Source: Plantago ovata
Taxonomy: Eukaryota; Streptophyta; Magnoliopsida; Lamiales; Plantaginaceae
Assembly (NCBI GenBank): GCA_028274465.1
Contig: CM051458.1
Location: 99,650,855-99,714,854, forward strand
DNA length: 64,000 bases
Direction of reading: 5' to 3'
Below, in pieces: positions 23,875 through 33,703 of the stretch. The notes under the pieces are model-generated. The model was not told where the DNA came from, did no database searches, and was given only the letters and a program-made list of their open reading frames with translations. Position numbers and translations under genes: made by a program. Position 1 is the stretch's first letter; every line of letters begins with the position of its first letter.

Positions 23875-26800
23875 ATGACGATGATAGATAAACTGTTAGC
23901 ATTAGTGTTTTTGTGTTTCTTGATCAATGTGAAATATGGTGAATGCTTTGGGACTTTTGGATTCGATGTCCATCACAGGTACTCCGACACGGTAAAGGAT
24001 TTCTTGAATCTTGAAGGCTTACCGGAAAAAGGCACGATGGATTACTACAATGCCATGGCCCACCGTGATCACCTCTTTAAGGCTCGCCGCCTGCAGGCTG
24101 GTGGCTCTGGTGGCAGGGGAACCCCAGCTTCGCCTCCCAACTCTTCCATCATCACATTCCTTGGGGGCAATCAAACTTTCCAATTTAGTCGTCTTGGATT
24201 GTAAGTCTTTATTCTGATCAATTTTTATTATAGGAGTTAGTATATCATGACTTGTTCGAAGTCCACTCTTTCATTTTTATCATACGAAAACTCTATCTAG
24301 TACTTCATTTTTTTGTAATTAGAATATATCTAGTACTTTATTATTTATTTGTGTATGGATTAAAATGTCAGTTTGAAGATGTGTTTTGAGTTATAATAAA
24401 ACTGAGACATTTCAAGTTCTTTTAGTACATCATGTGATATCGGAAATAGGCTCGTCATAATATAATGGAAAAATTATAAACATTAAAATGGTAATATAAT
24501 TAACTAATTTTGCAGCTTGCACTATTCAGTAGTGACGGTTGGTACGCCTCCGGTAGCATTTCTTGTGGCACTTGACACTGGAAGCGACCTTTTCTGGTTG
24601 CCATGTGATTGTACCGATTGTCCCCGCAGCTTTAACCTCTCATCTGGCAGGGTATAATTCAGTAATTAATATTTATATCTTTTGTAAGATTTTTTCAGTT
24701 CTTTTTCGAACTGTTTTACTAAATTATTTATATTTCTCTTTTTGATAAAACTTTTTATCTCACAATAAACTTTATTGTTGATCATACCATTGAATTAATT
24801 AAATAATACACATATTATATAAACCTTTTAAAAACTATTAAAAGATAAATATAAATAATCTAACGAAATAGAGGGAGTACGATATTACCAGTAAACGTGG
24901 ATATAATGGAAAACAGTGACAGAGAATTAGCATTTTTATTTGACTACCAAATGTTAACATCACTAAATATTGGTTTTTTTTTTTTACCTTGATGAAATAG
25001 CCATTTGACCTAAGCATATACAGCCCTAGTAACTCTTCATCAAGTTCACTAGTTCCATGCAATAGCACAATGTGTGGCAGTGGGCCCACAAGGGGATGTG
25101 CGGTAAGGCGAAACGCTTGTGCTTATCGGGAGGCTTATTTGTCCGCCAACACCTCAACCACAGGGATATTGGTAGATGATATATTGCATATGGGCACAAA
25201 CGACGCCGAACAAAGCCTCATCAACGCGCCCATTACACTAGGGTGAGTGCAACAACATATCTTGCTAGTTGTCAAAATCAAATTATCTCCTCTCGGTTTT
25301 GAAGTATAGTATGTGTGTAAATTGCAGATGTGGGATAATTCAAACCGGTCACTTCTTGACAAGGGGTGCTGTCAATGGGTTGCTCGGGCTTGGTATGGAC
25401 AGTATATCTGTTCCTAGCATTTTAGCTAACAAAGGACTGATTGCAGCCAATTCATTGTCAATGTGTTTCGGGCCGAGTGGGCTTGGAAGGATTGAGTTTG
25501 GGTATAAAGGAACCCTAGACCAAAAATCCACTCCATTTAACCTTGACACACGACAGTAAGCTCCTAATTTGACCCTTCTTCTGATCATTTAGCCATTTAA
25601 TTATCTTATGCTCTGTACAAATAATGGAATAAACCTCACAGGGTTATATATTATCAACAAACTTTGGCTAAATGTGTGTTTGGGGCGACTGTCACATTGA
25701 TTATTCAATGATTTGGTTCTAGTTGACCGAGCAAAATAATTTGACTATAATAAGTACTTTTATGAATGGTAATAAAGTGATGGATTAACTAGGTTGTTAA
25801 TTGAAGAGACACTAACTAATTTTCTTATTTTTAAAATTCACTTCCAGCCCAACTTACAATGTCTCAGTGACACAAGTAGACGTCGGAACAAATGTCACAA
25901 ATGCGGCTTTCACGGCGGTATTTGACTCTGGGACTTCATTCACATTCCTGACTGATCCAGTTCACTCTATCATCGGAGACGCTGTAAGTTCCAATTACAT
26001 CATTTCCTGTAATTTCTGTTTTGTTCACCATTGTTTATTTATCAAGAAACTAACAAAAGTTGTTTGCTCGATTTCGCAGTTTGATGCCCAGGTTACTGAG
26101 CCACGTTATAGAGAAACCGATCTTGTTTTCGACTATTGCTATTCACTAGGGTAATGAATGAATGAGCTTATAAATTGTTTGTCTGCAAGCTGTTTGAGTT
26201 TTTGTCTCAATGATTCTTGTCCTCTAATTGCAGTGCTACTCAACAGTCTTATACTGTTCCTGAGTTGAACTTGACTATGGGAGGTGGAGATCATTTTTAT
26301 ATTACTGATTCAACAGTCGTGATTCCTCGAACGGTGAGACATGATTTCATTCCGTATCTGCAAATCGTTGCATGAAACTCCAGTTCATTATGTGGCCTTG
26401 TATGACAATCTTGACTGAATTTTTTTTATGGAGGACAATAATCTCACAACTAATGCAACACGTGCAAACGATAAGAATGGAATTATATATATCTGAGATT
26501 TTGCGAATGAGAACATTGCATGAACTCTGATGCACAAGTTGTGTTGGTTTTGCAGGATGGAGGATTAGCATATTGTTTGGGTATGGTTAAAAGTGAGGAT
26601 ATAAACATCATTGGACGTGAGTATCTTCGAATGCTTCCCTAATATCCATCTCAATTTTGTCTTTCCCATTGATGCTGATTGCTGAGTATTTCTGTTGCAG
26701 AGAATTTTATGACTGGTTATCGCATAGTATTTGATCGTGATGATATGGTTTTGAGATGGAAAGAATCTAACTGTAAGTCGTTTTCTTGTTTGAGCGGTTT

Positions 26801-27082
26801 TAACTGCAGTTTGTCTCTTCGTATTTACCGGATCAGTTTGACATGAATGATCTGTTTTGTGCATCAACAGGCACAGATTCCATCATCTCCACAGACTCCT
26901 CTGCCCCTCCACCTTCATCTATGTTTCCGACATCTAGGAACAGAACGGTAACCCCTCCTTCACCTCCACCAACGCCAAGTCTTTCCGGAAACAATGCAGC
27001 AAGTTCAACATCCACGCCGACTATCATATTAATGGCCATGATTTCCATAAGCTTCCATCTCTTCATGGCTCATTACGCATGA
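23875..27082 (+). CDS. APF1-type pepsin-like aspartyl protease, frameshift in exon 9
   Basis: Ten exons: 23875-24200, 24516-24651, 25001-25242, 25328-25555, 25848-25983, 26080-26150, 26234-26333, 26556-26616, 26701-26773 and 26871-27082. It has a signal peptide (LLALVFLCFLINVKYGEC), a prosegment, the first catalytic motif LDTGSDLFWLPC, a Cys-rich lobe, the second motif FDSGTSFTFL, and the end of the catalytic domain (NFMTGYRIVFDRDD). Exon 10 encodes a Pro/Ser-rich stalk and a hydrophobic tail, as in GPI-anchored plant proteases of this family. Oddity: exon 9 has four A where the decayed copy and relatives have three (26760-26763). As written, the frame ends at TAA 26769-26771 with 456 residues, dropping the stalk and anchor; without the extra A it gives 527 residues. 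Both catalytic Asp are kept either way. It could be a sequence error or a real switch from membrane-anchored to soluble. Confidence 0.92.
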
Positions 27083-27493
27083 GAGTTTAGTCAACATTTT
27101 GACTGTCATTTGAGTGAAATAAATTGAATTCGTCCATGAGGAAAGTTTGCTAGATTATTGTGTTTAGTATACATACATCATGTGAATATTCATGTACAGA
27201 AAAGTTTGTGTATATGGATTTGACCTAGTAACACTTTTTCTGAGTTTTGAGTCATTTTATTTGCCATCATTCTAGTACAGTACATATATATGTTGAAAAG
27301 CTGTGAAAGGTTCTTACCTGTTCTGTACTTGGCGTATCGTTGGTAACTTTCCTGTTTTTATTGTTCTGAAAATCCCATATTAAACATCCCCATATTATGG
27401 GAAAGAATTGAAAAGACATGAAACAATATACTCAAGTACATATAACATCTACAAAATGTACTACTATGAGACTAAATGCATGTTTAATCTTGA
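27083..27493. other. shared 3' flank of two convergent genes
   Basis: This is the convergent interval between the protease gene and the minus-strand methyltransferase. It contains their 3' UTRs and nothing else recognisable. Confidence 0.6.
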
Positions 27494-28372
27494 TTAAGGG
27501 CAAAATGGTTTGTTCAAGTCATCCCTATGGCTTGGAACAACAAAGTGCCTTAATCTCCCCTCTTGTCTCTTCATGTACCCTTCACAGAGGAATTCCTTTG
27601 AGAACTTATCTTCCACTTCTCTGTTCACATCATGCACAAAAACATCAGTCTCACTACCTTCCCTACGGTTCCTTGCCATCATACCTGCCGTATATATAGC
27701 TGTCATTCTACCTGGGGCGTCCGCATAATAGCCTGTAGGAGCGTCCACCATGATCAGATCCCACTCTGTCTCATAAACTTCACTAGGCAGCCCCTTTAAA
27801 GCTAGCTGACACATGGAGTACTGGGGATCTGAAACTGCAGTGCATTCAGTTCCTTTACCTACTTGCATCAAGTCATTTGCTTGATTCACCTTGCTGTCAT
27901 ACTTCACGTGGTGAGATTCTAGCATTGGGAACCTCTTCTTGATTTGCTTGATCCATGCATCATCCTCTTCCAGGAAGATAGTGTGTCCTCCATGGTTAAG
28001 TGCGTGCCACATAAGGCTGTCTTGGCCTAGACCGAATATAAGGAAATTGCAAGGGGATTTCTTGTCTAGGATTCTTGAAGTGACTGATATTTCTTTGAGT
28101 GTTTGTTGTGGAGTGATTGCTGAGGTTGAGTAGTGGATCAGTGTTTGGGCTAGGAATGTCGGGAGTTTGGTACAAGTTGATGAGCAATTTGCAGCTTTCG
28201 CATCTGCTGTAGAAGTTTTCTTGGAGGATTTCCTACCAGAAGCAGAGTTGGAAGGTGGATTAGTAGCTGAAGAGGATAAACTTGATCTCAAGATAAAGAG
28301 AAGGAAAAAGGATAATATCACTGCAATGAGAAGAAACTTTAGGTTCAGGGGGTTACGTGTTTTCGTTCTCAT
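27494..28372 (-). CDS. AGM1: arabinogalactan O-methyltransferase (AGM1/GXM, DUF579)
   Basis: Intronless, 292 residues. It is a type II membrane protein: a short basic N-terminus, then a transmembrane helix at about 11-30 (NLKFLLIAVILSFFLLFIL), a Ser-rich stem, then the DUF579 methyltransferase domain. Conserved stretches visible include LIHYSTSAITPQQT, the SAM-binding NFLIFGLGQDSLMW, FLEEDDAWI, and VDAPTGYYADAPGRM near the active site, ending LRHFVVPSHRDDLNKPFCP. It is closest in memory to Arabidopsis At1g27930 (AGM1), a Golgi enzyme that 4-O-methylates glucuronic acid on arabinogalactan proteins. The related GXM and IRX15 proteins act on xylan. Start, length and motifs all fit the family, with no defects. 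Confidence 0.93.
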   Translation of the reverse strand: MRTKTRNPLNLKFLLIAVILSFFLLFILRSSLSSSATNPPSNSASGRKSSKKTSTADAKAANCSSTCTKLPTFLAQTLIHYSTSAITPQQTLKEISVTSRILDKKSPCNFLIFGLGQDSLMWHALNHGGHTIFLEEDDAWIKQIKKRFPMLESHHVKYDSKVNQANDLMQVGKGTECTAVSDPQYSMCQLALKGLPSEVYETEWDLIMVDAPTGYYADAPGRMTAIYTAGMMARNRREGSETDVFVHDVNREVEDKFSKEFLCEGYMKRQEGRLRHFVVPSHRDDLNKPFCP

Positions 28373-29883
28373 TTTCAGAGAAAAAAAAACTGAAATGTCT
28401 GTGACTTTTGGTATATGGTAAGAAGGTGTTAAAGATTAAAACAGTTTTCTCGGAGCCATTCTAGATGAGGGGAGAAATGATGAAGAGCAGTATAAGAGTT
28501 GAAGATATAAGTTGCTGGATCTGTGTTTGGGTTGATAATGACATGAGAACTAAGAAAAGTTGAGATGAAGCAAAATCATTTTGCAGGTGAGAATCTAAAG
28601 AATTTGGTGAGGAATCTGAAAGTGATATACTAACATGCTCACCTTAAGAAGCAAGATACATACTTCTTTATTGAGGGCAGGTTTTTTGTCTTTGATCTTA
28701 CCATCAAACTAATCATAAACTAAGCATATCAGCATTCAAATATGCCATGCCCATATATATTGTCCATGTGTTTAAATCGTAAATGAATTGACAGCTACCA
28801 TATCCATATGTCTTTCTCACTAGTAGTTTAAACATGACATAATATATTGGGAAAAGCATACATCAAAATATCATTAAGCCCCATCAGAACTTGAAGGTAG
28901 CAAACAAGAAATCAAAATGTCTCAACTACAAAAACATACACATTATAGTAGGAACGTGACATAACATCTTCAGAAAAAGCATACATCAAAGTAACTTCTT
29001 TCAAGTCCCGGGAGTATGATTGGATTTCCCATAATCGGATTTATGACATTAACAGTTTCAAGATTGTTTCTACTGTCTACATATAGCAAAGCAAACCATT
29101 GCGCAAACCTTTAAAGGCAAATGAACGACATCCTTCTGTAAAAGACACTAATGGGTTGAGATGACATGGTACGTACATGATGACATGAACCCCCTTTATC
29201 AGAAATTTCTAGTAATTCCTCAAAGCTCGGTGCATGTTCCAGATCCAGGGAAACAAGGAGGCTCTTAAAATGAGAATTATTTTTAGAATAGCAATCGGAG
29301 AAATCAAATCAGGTTCTGAGATGAGCTTGTACCATGTCGTGTACACACATTTATGATTAGTTTATTTTGGATCTTTCAAGGCTCCAATCGTGCTTCTACC
29401 CATCTCCATGGCTTGTTGTACTCAAGGAAAAACTATTATTGATGTTGGCGTGATTATGAATTCTGGAGTCCAATTTTGCAGAGGAGAGACTTGCCCTATT
29501 CGGTGTAATTTGGGATTCTCTATTCCACTTTGTTTTGTGTCAATGCGCAAATTTTATTGCTTCACCTGGTATAATCACATTTATACCTGGAAAGATTGAG
29601 AACTAGCCAAAAAATAAAATTTGGATCCCACATATATTCCTACTCTGGGGCCTGCCAAATAAAACAACGATTCCTTACTACCAGAACGAACGTGCACGTT
29701 GGTGAAAAGGTGCATGCGCAATTTTGATTGCTTTCCACGAATAATTTTACACTTGCAACTTTTCATTACGTCTAGTATGAAAGGTTTGTATCATTTCAAT
29801 GGAAACTCTTCCAAAACTATAAATAGAGGCTTACAATGCAATTTTCCCTATACCCTGCCAAGCACTTAAAACTGTTCATCAGC
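28373..29883. other. divergent intergenic region with two promoters
   Basis: It separates the minus-strand methyltransferase from the plus-strand F-box gene and should hold both promoters. No coding similarity, repeat or RNA gene is seen. A 69-codon ORF at 29390-29599 has no recognisable feature. Confidence 0.55.
29818..29825 (+). promoter_or_regulatory. TATA box that decides the F-box start codon
   Basis: TATAAATA followed by GAGG predicts transcription start near 29848-29855. The first in-frame ATG (29836) would then lie upstream of the transcript, so the second ATG (29884) is the likelier start. Confidence 0.6.
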
Positions 29884-31104
29884 ATGACCAACAAAACAAA
29901 GAAATCGGACGACATACCAGTCGAACTGTATCAAGAAATACTTCGCTATATGCCAGTGGAATCCCTCTTTCGGTTCAGGTCTGTCTGCAAAGCATGGCGT
30001 CGTATTATAGACGATCCAAGCTTCTCGAAACTCCACCTCCACCGTGGGATTGGCAAAGATTGGCTCATCATGCGATCTCCTCGCACCGGAAAGTTCTACA
30101 TTTTGTCCCTGAATAACTTATGTAAGGGACCTACGAAATGTAAGGCAATAAATGTCCAGCATCCGCATGGCCGAAGTGTGCCGTTCATGAACTATGTTCC
30201 GATAACTTCATGCGACGGCTTGATCCTGATTTCAGCTTCTGATCCAGACTTGTCTTGGGTAATTTGGAATCCTTTTACTGGAGAGTCACTTAAGTTACCG
30301 CGTTCTGGGTATAAGCCCGTTTCTCATACTGGAATTGGGTATGATGAAGATAGTAACAATTACAAGGTCGTGAAAGTCACTCAACGAAATACTTATATCT
30401 GCTCAGTGAATTCAAAACGTTGGCGCAGGCTTGAGAAATTTCCTGATGGTTTAAGTCTGGATCATAGTGGAGTGCCTGCTAATGGTGCATTGCATTGGTT
30501 TGCCATTCCGAAGCATCATGGTACTGGGGATATAGGATGGATAATTGCACTTGATCTAAGCACGGAAACTTATCACAAACTTTTGCTTCCATCATCAATC
30601 ACGAAAGAGGATGCGTCGCTGGCATTGAATGCAGTAGGTGGAAAATTGATTCTACGTAATGGTCAGTATACAGTGTGGATGCTTACTGATTATGGTGGCG
30701 AAAACAAATGGGTGGAGATGATGTCGTTAAGTGAAATGTCTAGTAAATATGATTCTCTTATGCCGATAGCATACTCTGAGTGCAAAACAGAGGTTCTTCT
30801 GCGCTATGGTAACTATAAGCTTATGTGGTACGACATAGAGAAGAAATCTACGGAGGAAGTTGAAATTCAGGGTATCAGGCCTGAAGGTGTCACTGAAATT
30901 TCTTATTCTTCCCATGCTTTTCCTGCTAGCATTGTTCGTCTGAGGAGAAATAATGTGGCTGATGAGAGTATAGATTCAGTAGCATCCTCGGATTCAGAAG
31001 GATCATCAGATTCAGAAGGACCATCGGATTCAGCAGGACCGGAAAGAAAAAGGGCTAGTGATACTTTGGTTCTTCAGATAATTTCTAAGGTCCGGGACAC
31101 CTAA
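29884..31104 (+). CDS. F-box protein with F-box-associated domain
   Basis: Intronless, 406 residues from the ATG at 29884. An in-frame ATG 48 bases upstream would add 16 residues but lies before the predicted transcription start. An F-box is at about residues 9-50 (IPVELYQEILRYMPVESLFRFRSVCKAWR), which binds SKP1 in SCF ubiquitin ligases. An F-box-associated domain follows (SCDGLILI, IWNPFTGESLKLP, GIGYDEDSNNYKVVKV, GALHWFAI, and others), the usual substrate-binding half. The C-terminus is unusual: an acidic Ser/Asp/Glu tail with three tandem units (SSDSEG, SSDSEG, PSDSAG), then a basic KRASDTLVLQ end. This F-box class is large and fast-evolving, and I cannot name the substrate. Confidence 0.9.
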   Translation: MTNKTKKSDDIPVELYQEILRYMPVESLFRFRSVCKAWRRIIDDPSFSKLHLHRGIGKDWLIMRSPRTGKFYILSLNNLCKGPTKCKAINVQHPHGRSVPFMNYVPITSCDGLILISASDPDLSWVIWNPFTGESLKLPRSGYKPVSHTGIGYDEDSNNYKVVKVTQRNTYICSVNSKRWRRLEKFPDGLSLDHSGVPANGALHWFAIPKHHGTGDIGWIIALDLSTETYHKLLLPSSITKEDASLALNAVGGKLILRNGQYTVWMLTDYGGENKWVEMMSLSEMSSKYDSLMPIAYSECKTEVLLRYGNYKLMWYDIEKKSTEEVEIQGIRPEGVTEISYSSHAFPASIVRLRRNNVADESIDSVASSDSEGSSDSEGPSDSAGPERKRASDTLVLQIISKVRDT

Positions 31105-32323
31105 CTCCCTAACGATTCGTGAACTCATTTGGCATGTGGTTATTATATGCACTCCGAATGTAATGGAAATGTGTAATATAACTTTTGTAAGGAAATGATG
31201 AGACTGAACAATAATACAGACTTCTATGTTTCATATTCATATTTTGTTCTATATTTTCTCTATTATATTATCTTTCTTCAAGTGTTTATAGCATTTGGAA
31301 CGTGCAAATCAGTAACTAGCAGGTAGTGGCACTAGTCCATTGCGCTAGACAAGCAGCGCCCCTCTTGCGCAGTGATTAGATACTGCTACTAAGTTGAAGA
31401 AAGCAAAGCTACATTCTACATGTCTTCTAAACCAAGTGCATTCATGCGAATCTAGTGTCTTCTAAACTAAGTGCTTTCATTTCTATATATATTTAAGGAG
31501 AATCTAAATTAGCTAGACTTGAGGTAATAATTGCCAGAAAAGTTTCTGTTCACAGATATAATCGCAGGCATTTACATAAAACTGAGTACAGTGAGGGAGA
31601 AACTGCAGCACAAAGTTTCATTTCAAAAGCCTTTGGACAATGGAGTAAGTACCAACCATTTAAGTGATGGAGAAGAAGGTAGCATAGTTTCTGGATGGCA
31701 TAAGTGGTTAAAGCCATGCCACATTAGTCTCAACAGCATGAAGAAGCCTCTGCACCCAGGGATCATTTACGTCATTGTCTGCATATTCTGGGTGATCAGA
31801 AAGCTCATAACTACTAGTAGTTGCCCAAGTATCTAAAAAAGGCCCAAATGCGTGTAGTCAGTTTCATTCTGAAATACTGTAGTATGATAAAAAGTGCCTC
31901 ACAACTTCATTAATACACATGGAAGTAAGCTGAAATATGCATACCGTACTGAGAGTTGACAAAGTTATAAACAAATCACAAGTAAACTAACATGTAAACA
32001 TCATCAACATTTCATTTTAAGTATTTTACTATTTTAATTTTTAAGGCTAGCTCACAGCTTGATTATGCACAAAGATCGAAGAGAACTATATGGCATGAAG
32101 TAGTTGTTCACCTCTCAGACAATGATACATCTGATCTGATCCTCATTCCCAAAAGACACCATTGTTTTTCTTGACTTTCTGTTAGCTCCAACTAGATAAA
32201 CTTCATTCTCAAATCAATCTCATTAAACTTCTGTTAGACACCTACTTATCTTCACCAACAGTATCACATAACAAATCAATCTCATTAAACTTCTTGATTG
32301 TGGCTCCCTATCATAGACAGAAC
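31105..32323. other. intergenic, holds one stray exon
   Basis: It contains the F-box 3' flank, a lone decayed COG4-like exon on the minus strand (31672-31832), and the VQ gene promoter. The motif CAAATCAATCTCATTAAACTTCT occurs twice in part (near 32209-32232 and 32272-32294), a short direct repeat. Nothing else is recognisable. Confidence 0.5.
31672..31832 (-). pseudogene. COG4: orphan COG4-like exon fragment
   Basis: On the minus strand a TTTTTTAG acceptor at 31834-31833 is followed by about 41 codons reading DTWATTSSYELSDHPEYAD, then NDVNDPWVQRLLHAVETN and VAWL. This is the pattern I know from the C-terminal part of plant COG4 (conserved oligomeric Golgi complex subunit 4). It then meets TAA (31710-31708) where relatives have Gln, and continues as PLMPSRNYATFF before similarity fades near 31672. 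No neighbouring COG4 exons are seen within 600 bp. It is best explained as a displaced fragment of the real gene elsewhere. The name rests on memory of the family, so it is tentative. Confidence 0.6.
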
Positions 32324-32755
32324 ATGATACCAACAATGCACGATGATGCTCGCGTGATCAGCAAAGTAAGGCCAAAGATTCGCATAATTCATATAGTTGC
32401 ACCAGAGATCATAACTACAGATGTTGACAATTTCAGGGAGCTTATACAGAGGCTAACAGGCAAACAGGCAGAAAGAAAACGAAGTTCAAAGAAGAGGAGT
32501 AATGTTTCATCTGAAGTAAAGGCACCAAACATGTATGCTACCAAGCAAACGAAGAACATAGATTCATCAGGCATGCCTTTTGTGATGAACAAGATGAAGG
32601 AGGAGGATGAAGAGACATATGGGATGGAGAATCCCAATTCCTTTCTGAGTTTTCTTGGAGATGTGGATGGATTCATTCACGAGATGAATGAATATCCTCT
32701 GCTTCCGTTCAGGCCATCTCAGGTGAATACGTACGGTCAGATGCCTCTTTGTTAG
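32324..32755 (+). CDS. VQ-motif protein with IQ variant core
   Basis: Intronless, 143 residues, starting at the ATG in MIPTMHDDARVISK. VQ proteins are plant co-factors that bind WRKY transcription factors or MAP kinases through a short FxxxVQxLTG helix. Here the helix reads FRELIQRLTG (preceded by IIHIVAPEIITTDVDN, a typical lead-in), so the Val of the VQ pair is Ile. A Lys/Arg/Ser-rich stretch follows (KQAERKRSSKKRS), a likely nuclear signal, and then an acidic and hydrophobic C-terminus (NPNSFLSFLGDVDGF). The short intronless form is normal for the family. It is transcribed on the same strand as the PPR gene about 950 bp downstream. Confidence 0.85.
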   Translation: MIPTMHDDARVISKVRPKIRIIHIVAPEIITTDVDNFRELIQRLTGKQAERKRSSKKRSNVSSEVKAPNMYATKQTKNIDSSGMPFVMNKMKEEDEETYGMENPNSFLSFLGDVDGFIHEMNEYPLLPFRPSQVNTYGQMPLC

Positions 32756-33703
32756 TTGAAAACTTTCATTTGATAGATTGATCAGATTCAGGACTTGTGT
32801 GCAGACAAGTTCAGAGATGCTAATACAAAGCAATTGTAATCCTCCTTGAAATCATCATAACACATCAAAGAACAAAGTGTGATATAAATTCCAAAAAAGA
32901 AAGTAGCCCATTCCACAAATATGCAGTCATTCTCGGGATGAAAACTTTAAAAATAAAATTATAAACTGGCTTAGTTAAGTTTTGAAGGAAGTTCTTAGAA
33001 TCATATCTAGAGAAATTCCATCTCCACCATCCTCTTGGTAATGATCAAGCAATGGTTTTGTCTCGTTCAGCTCATTGTGTTTCAGTTAACCTTTGACAAT
33101 GGACGTTGTAGGTAACATCATCAGGGGGCCAACCACAATTCCCCATTTTCACATTTGGTACCAAACCGGATTTAACAAATGTACCAAAAGCAGCAAAACC
33201 AAGATCAACACGATTCATAAGGCAGCACAACCCATCGAGCACGGTGCCAATTGTAACTTCATCTGGTTCACATAGATTCCTTATCTACAACTTTCTAATC
33301 AAAAAGTAACTCTGCCTCTAAGACATTGTTAACCAAGAAGAGTCCTTTAATGAATGTACTAAAAGCAGCAAAACCAAGATCAACACGATTCATAAGGCCG
33401 CATCAATCAATCAATAACGATACTCATTGAAAATTTCAATGAAACCCAATTGACGCATTTTGACGAACATGTGAAGTGCAGCACTTTGCCCTACTCCTGC
33501 TATTGCCCGAGTTCAATTCATCTCCCTGTTCACTTGAGTTTTATTGTCTCAATTGTCTGGGGTTTCAAGAATTAGCCCAATTGCCTTGAACCGGTTTATC
33601 CGGTCCAAGTAGTTCTGCTGCTTAGGCGAACGGTTCAACCGGTTTACTACTCTTTAAAATACTTGAATTACTCGGATAAAGCAGAACATAACAGAACATC
33701 AAC
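32756..33703. other. intergenic, PPR promoter with duplicated segment
   Basis: No gene is seen. A roughly 45-bp segment containing AAAAGCAGCAAAACCAAGAT occurs at 33180-33224 and again at 33355-33402 in the same direction. The PPR promoter and leader follow. Confidence 0.55.
33180..33402. repeat. direct repeat pair, about 45 bp, 175 bp apart
   Basis: TGTACCAAAAGCAGC... at 33180 and TGTACTAAAAGCAGC... at 33355 stay near-identical through CACGATTCATAAGGC. It is probably a local duplication upstream of the PPR gene. Confidence 0.85.

Noticed and set aside
29836-29883. Upstream in-frame ATG of the F-box gene
   Set aside because: It lies only 11 bases after the TATA box and so before the expected transcription start; the ATG at 29884 fits better.
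31531-31836. 101-codon plus-strand ORF beginning MPEKFLFTDII
   Set aside because: It is antisense to the COG4-like exon; the minus-strand reading explains the sequence better.
32389-32676. 95-codon ORF on the minus strand across the VQ gene
   Set aside because: It is an antisense shadow of the VQ coding region, with no features of its own.
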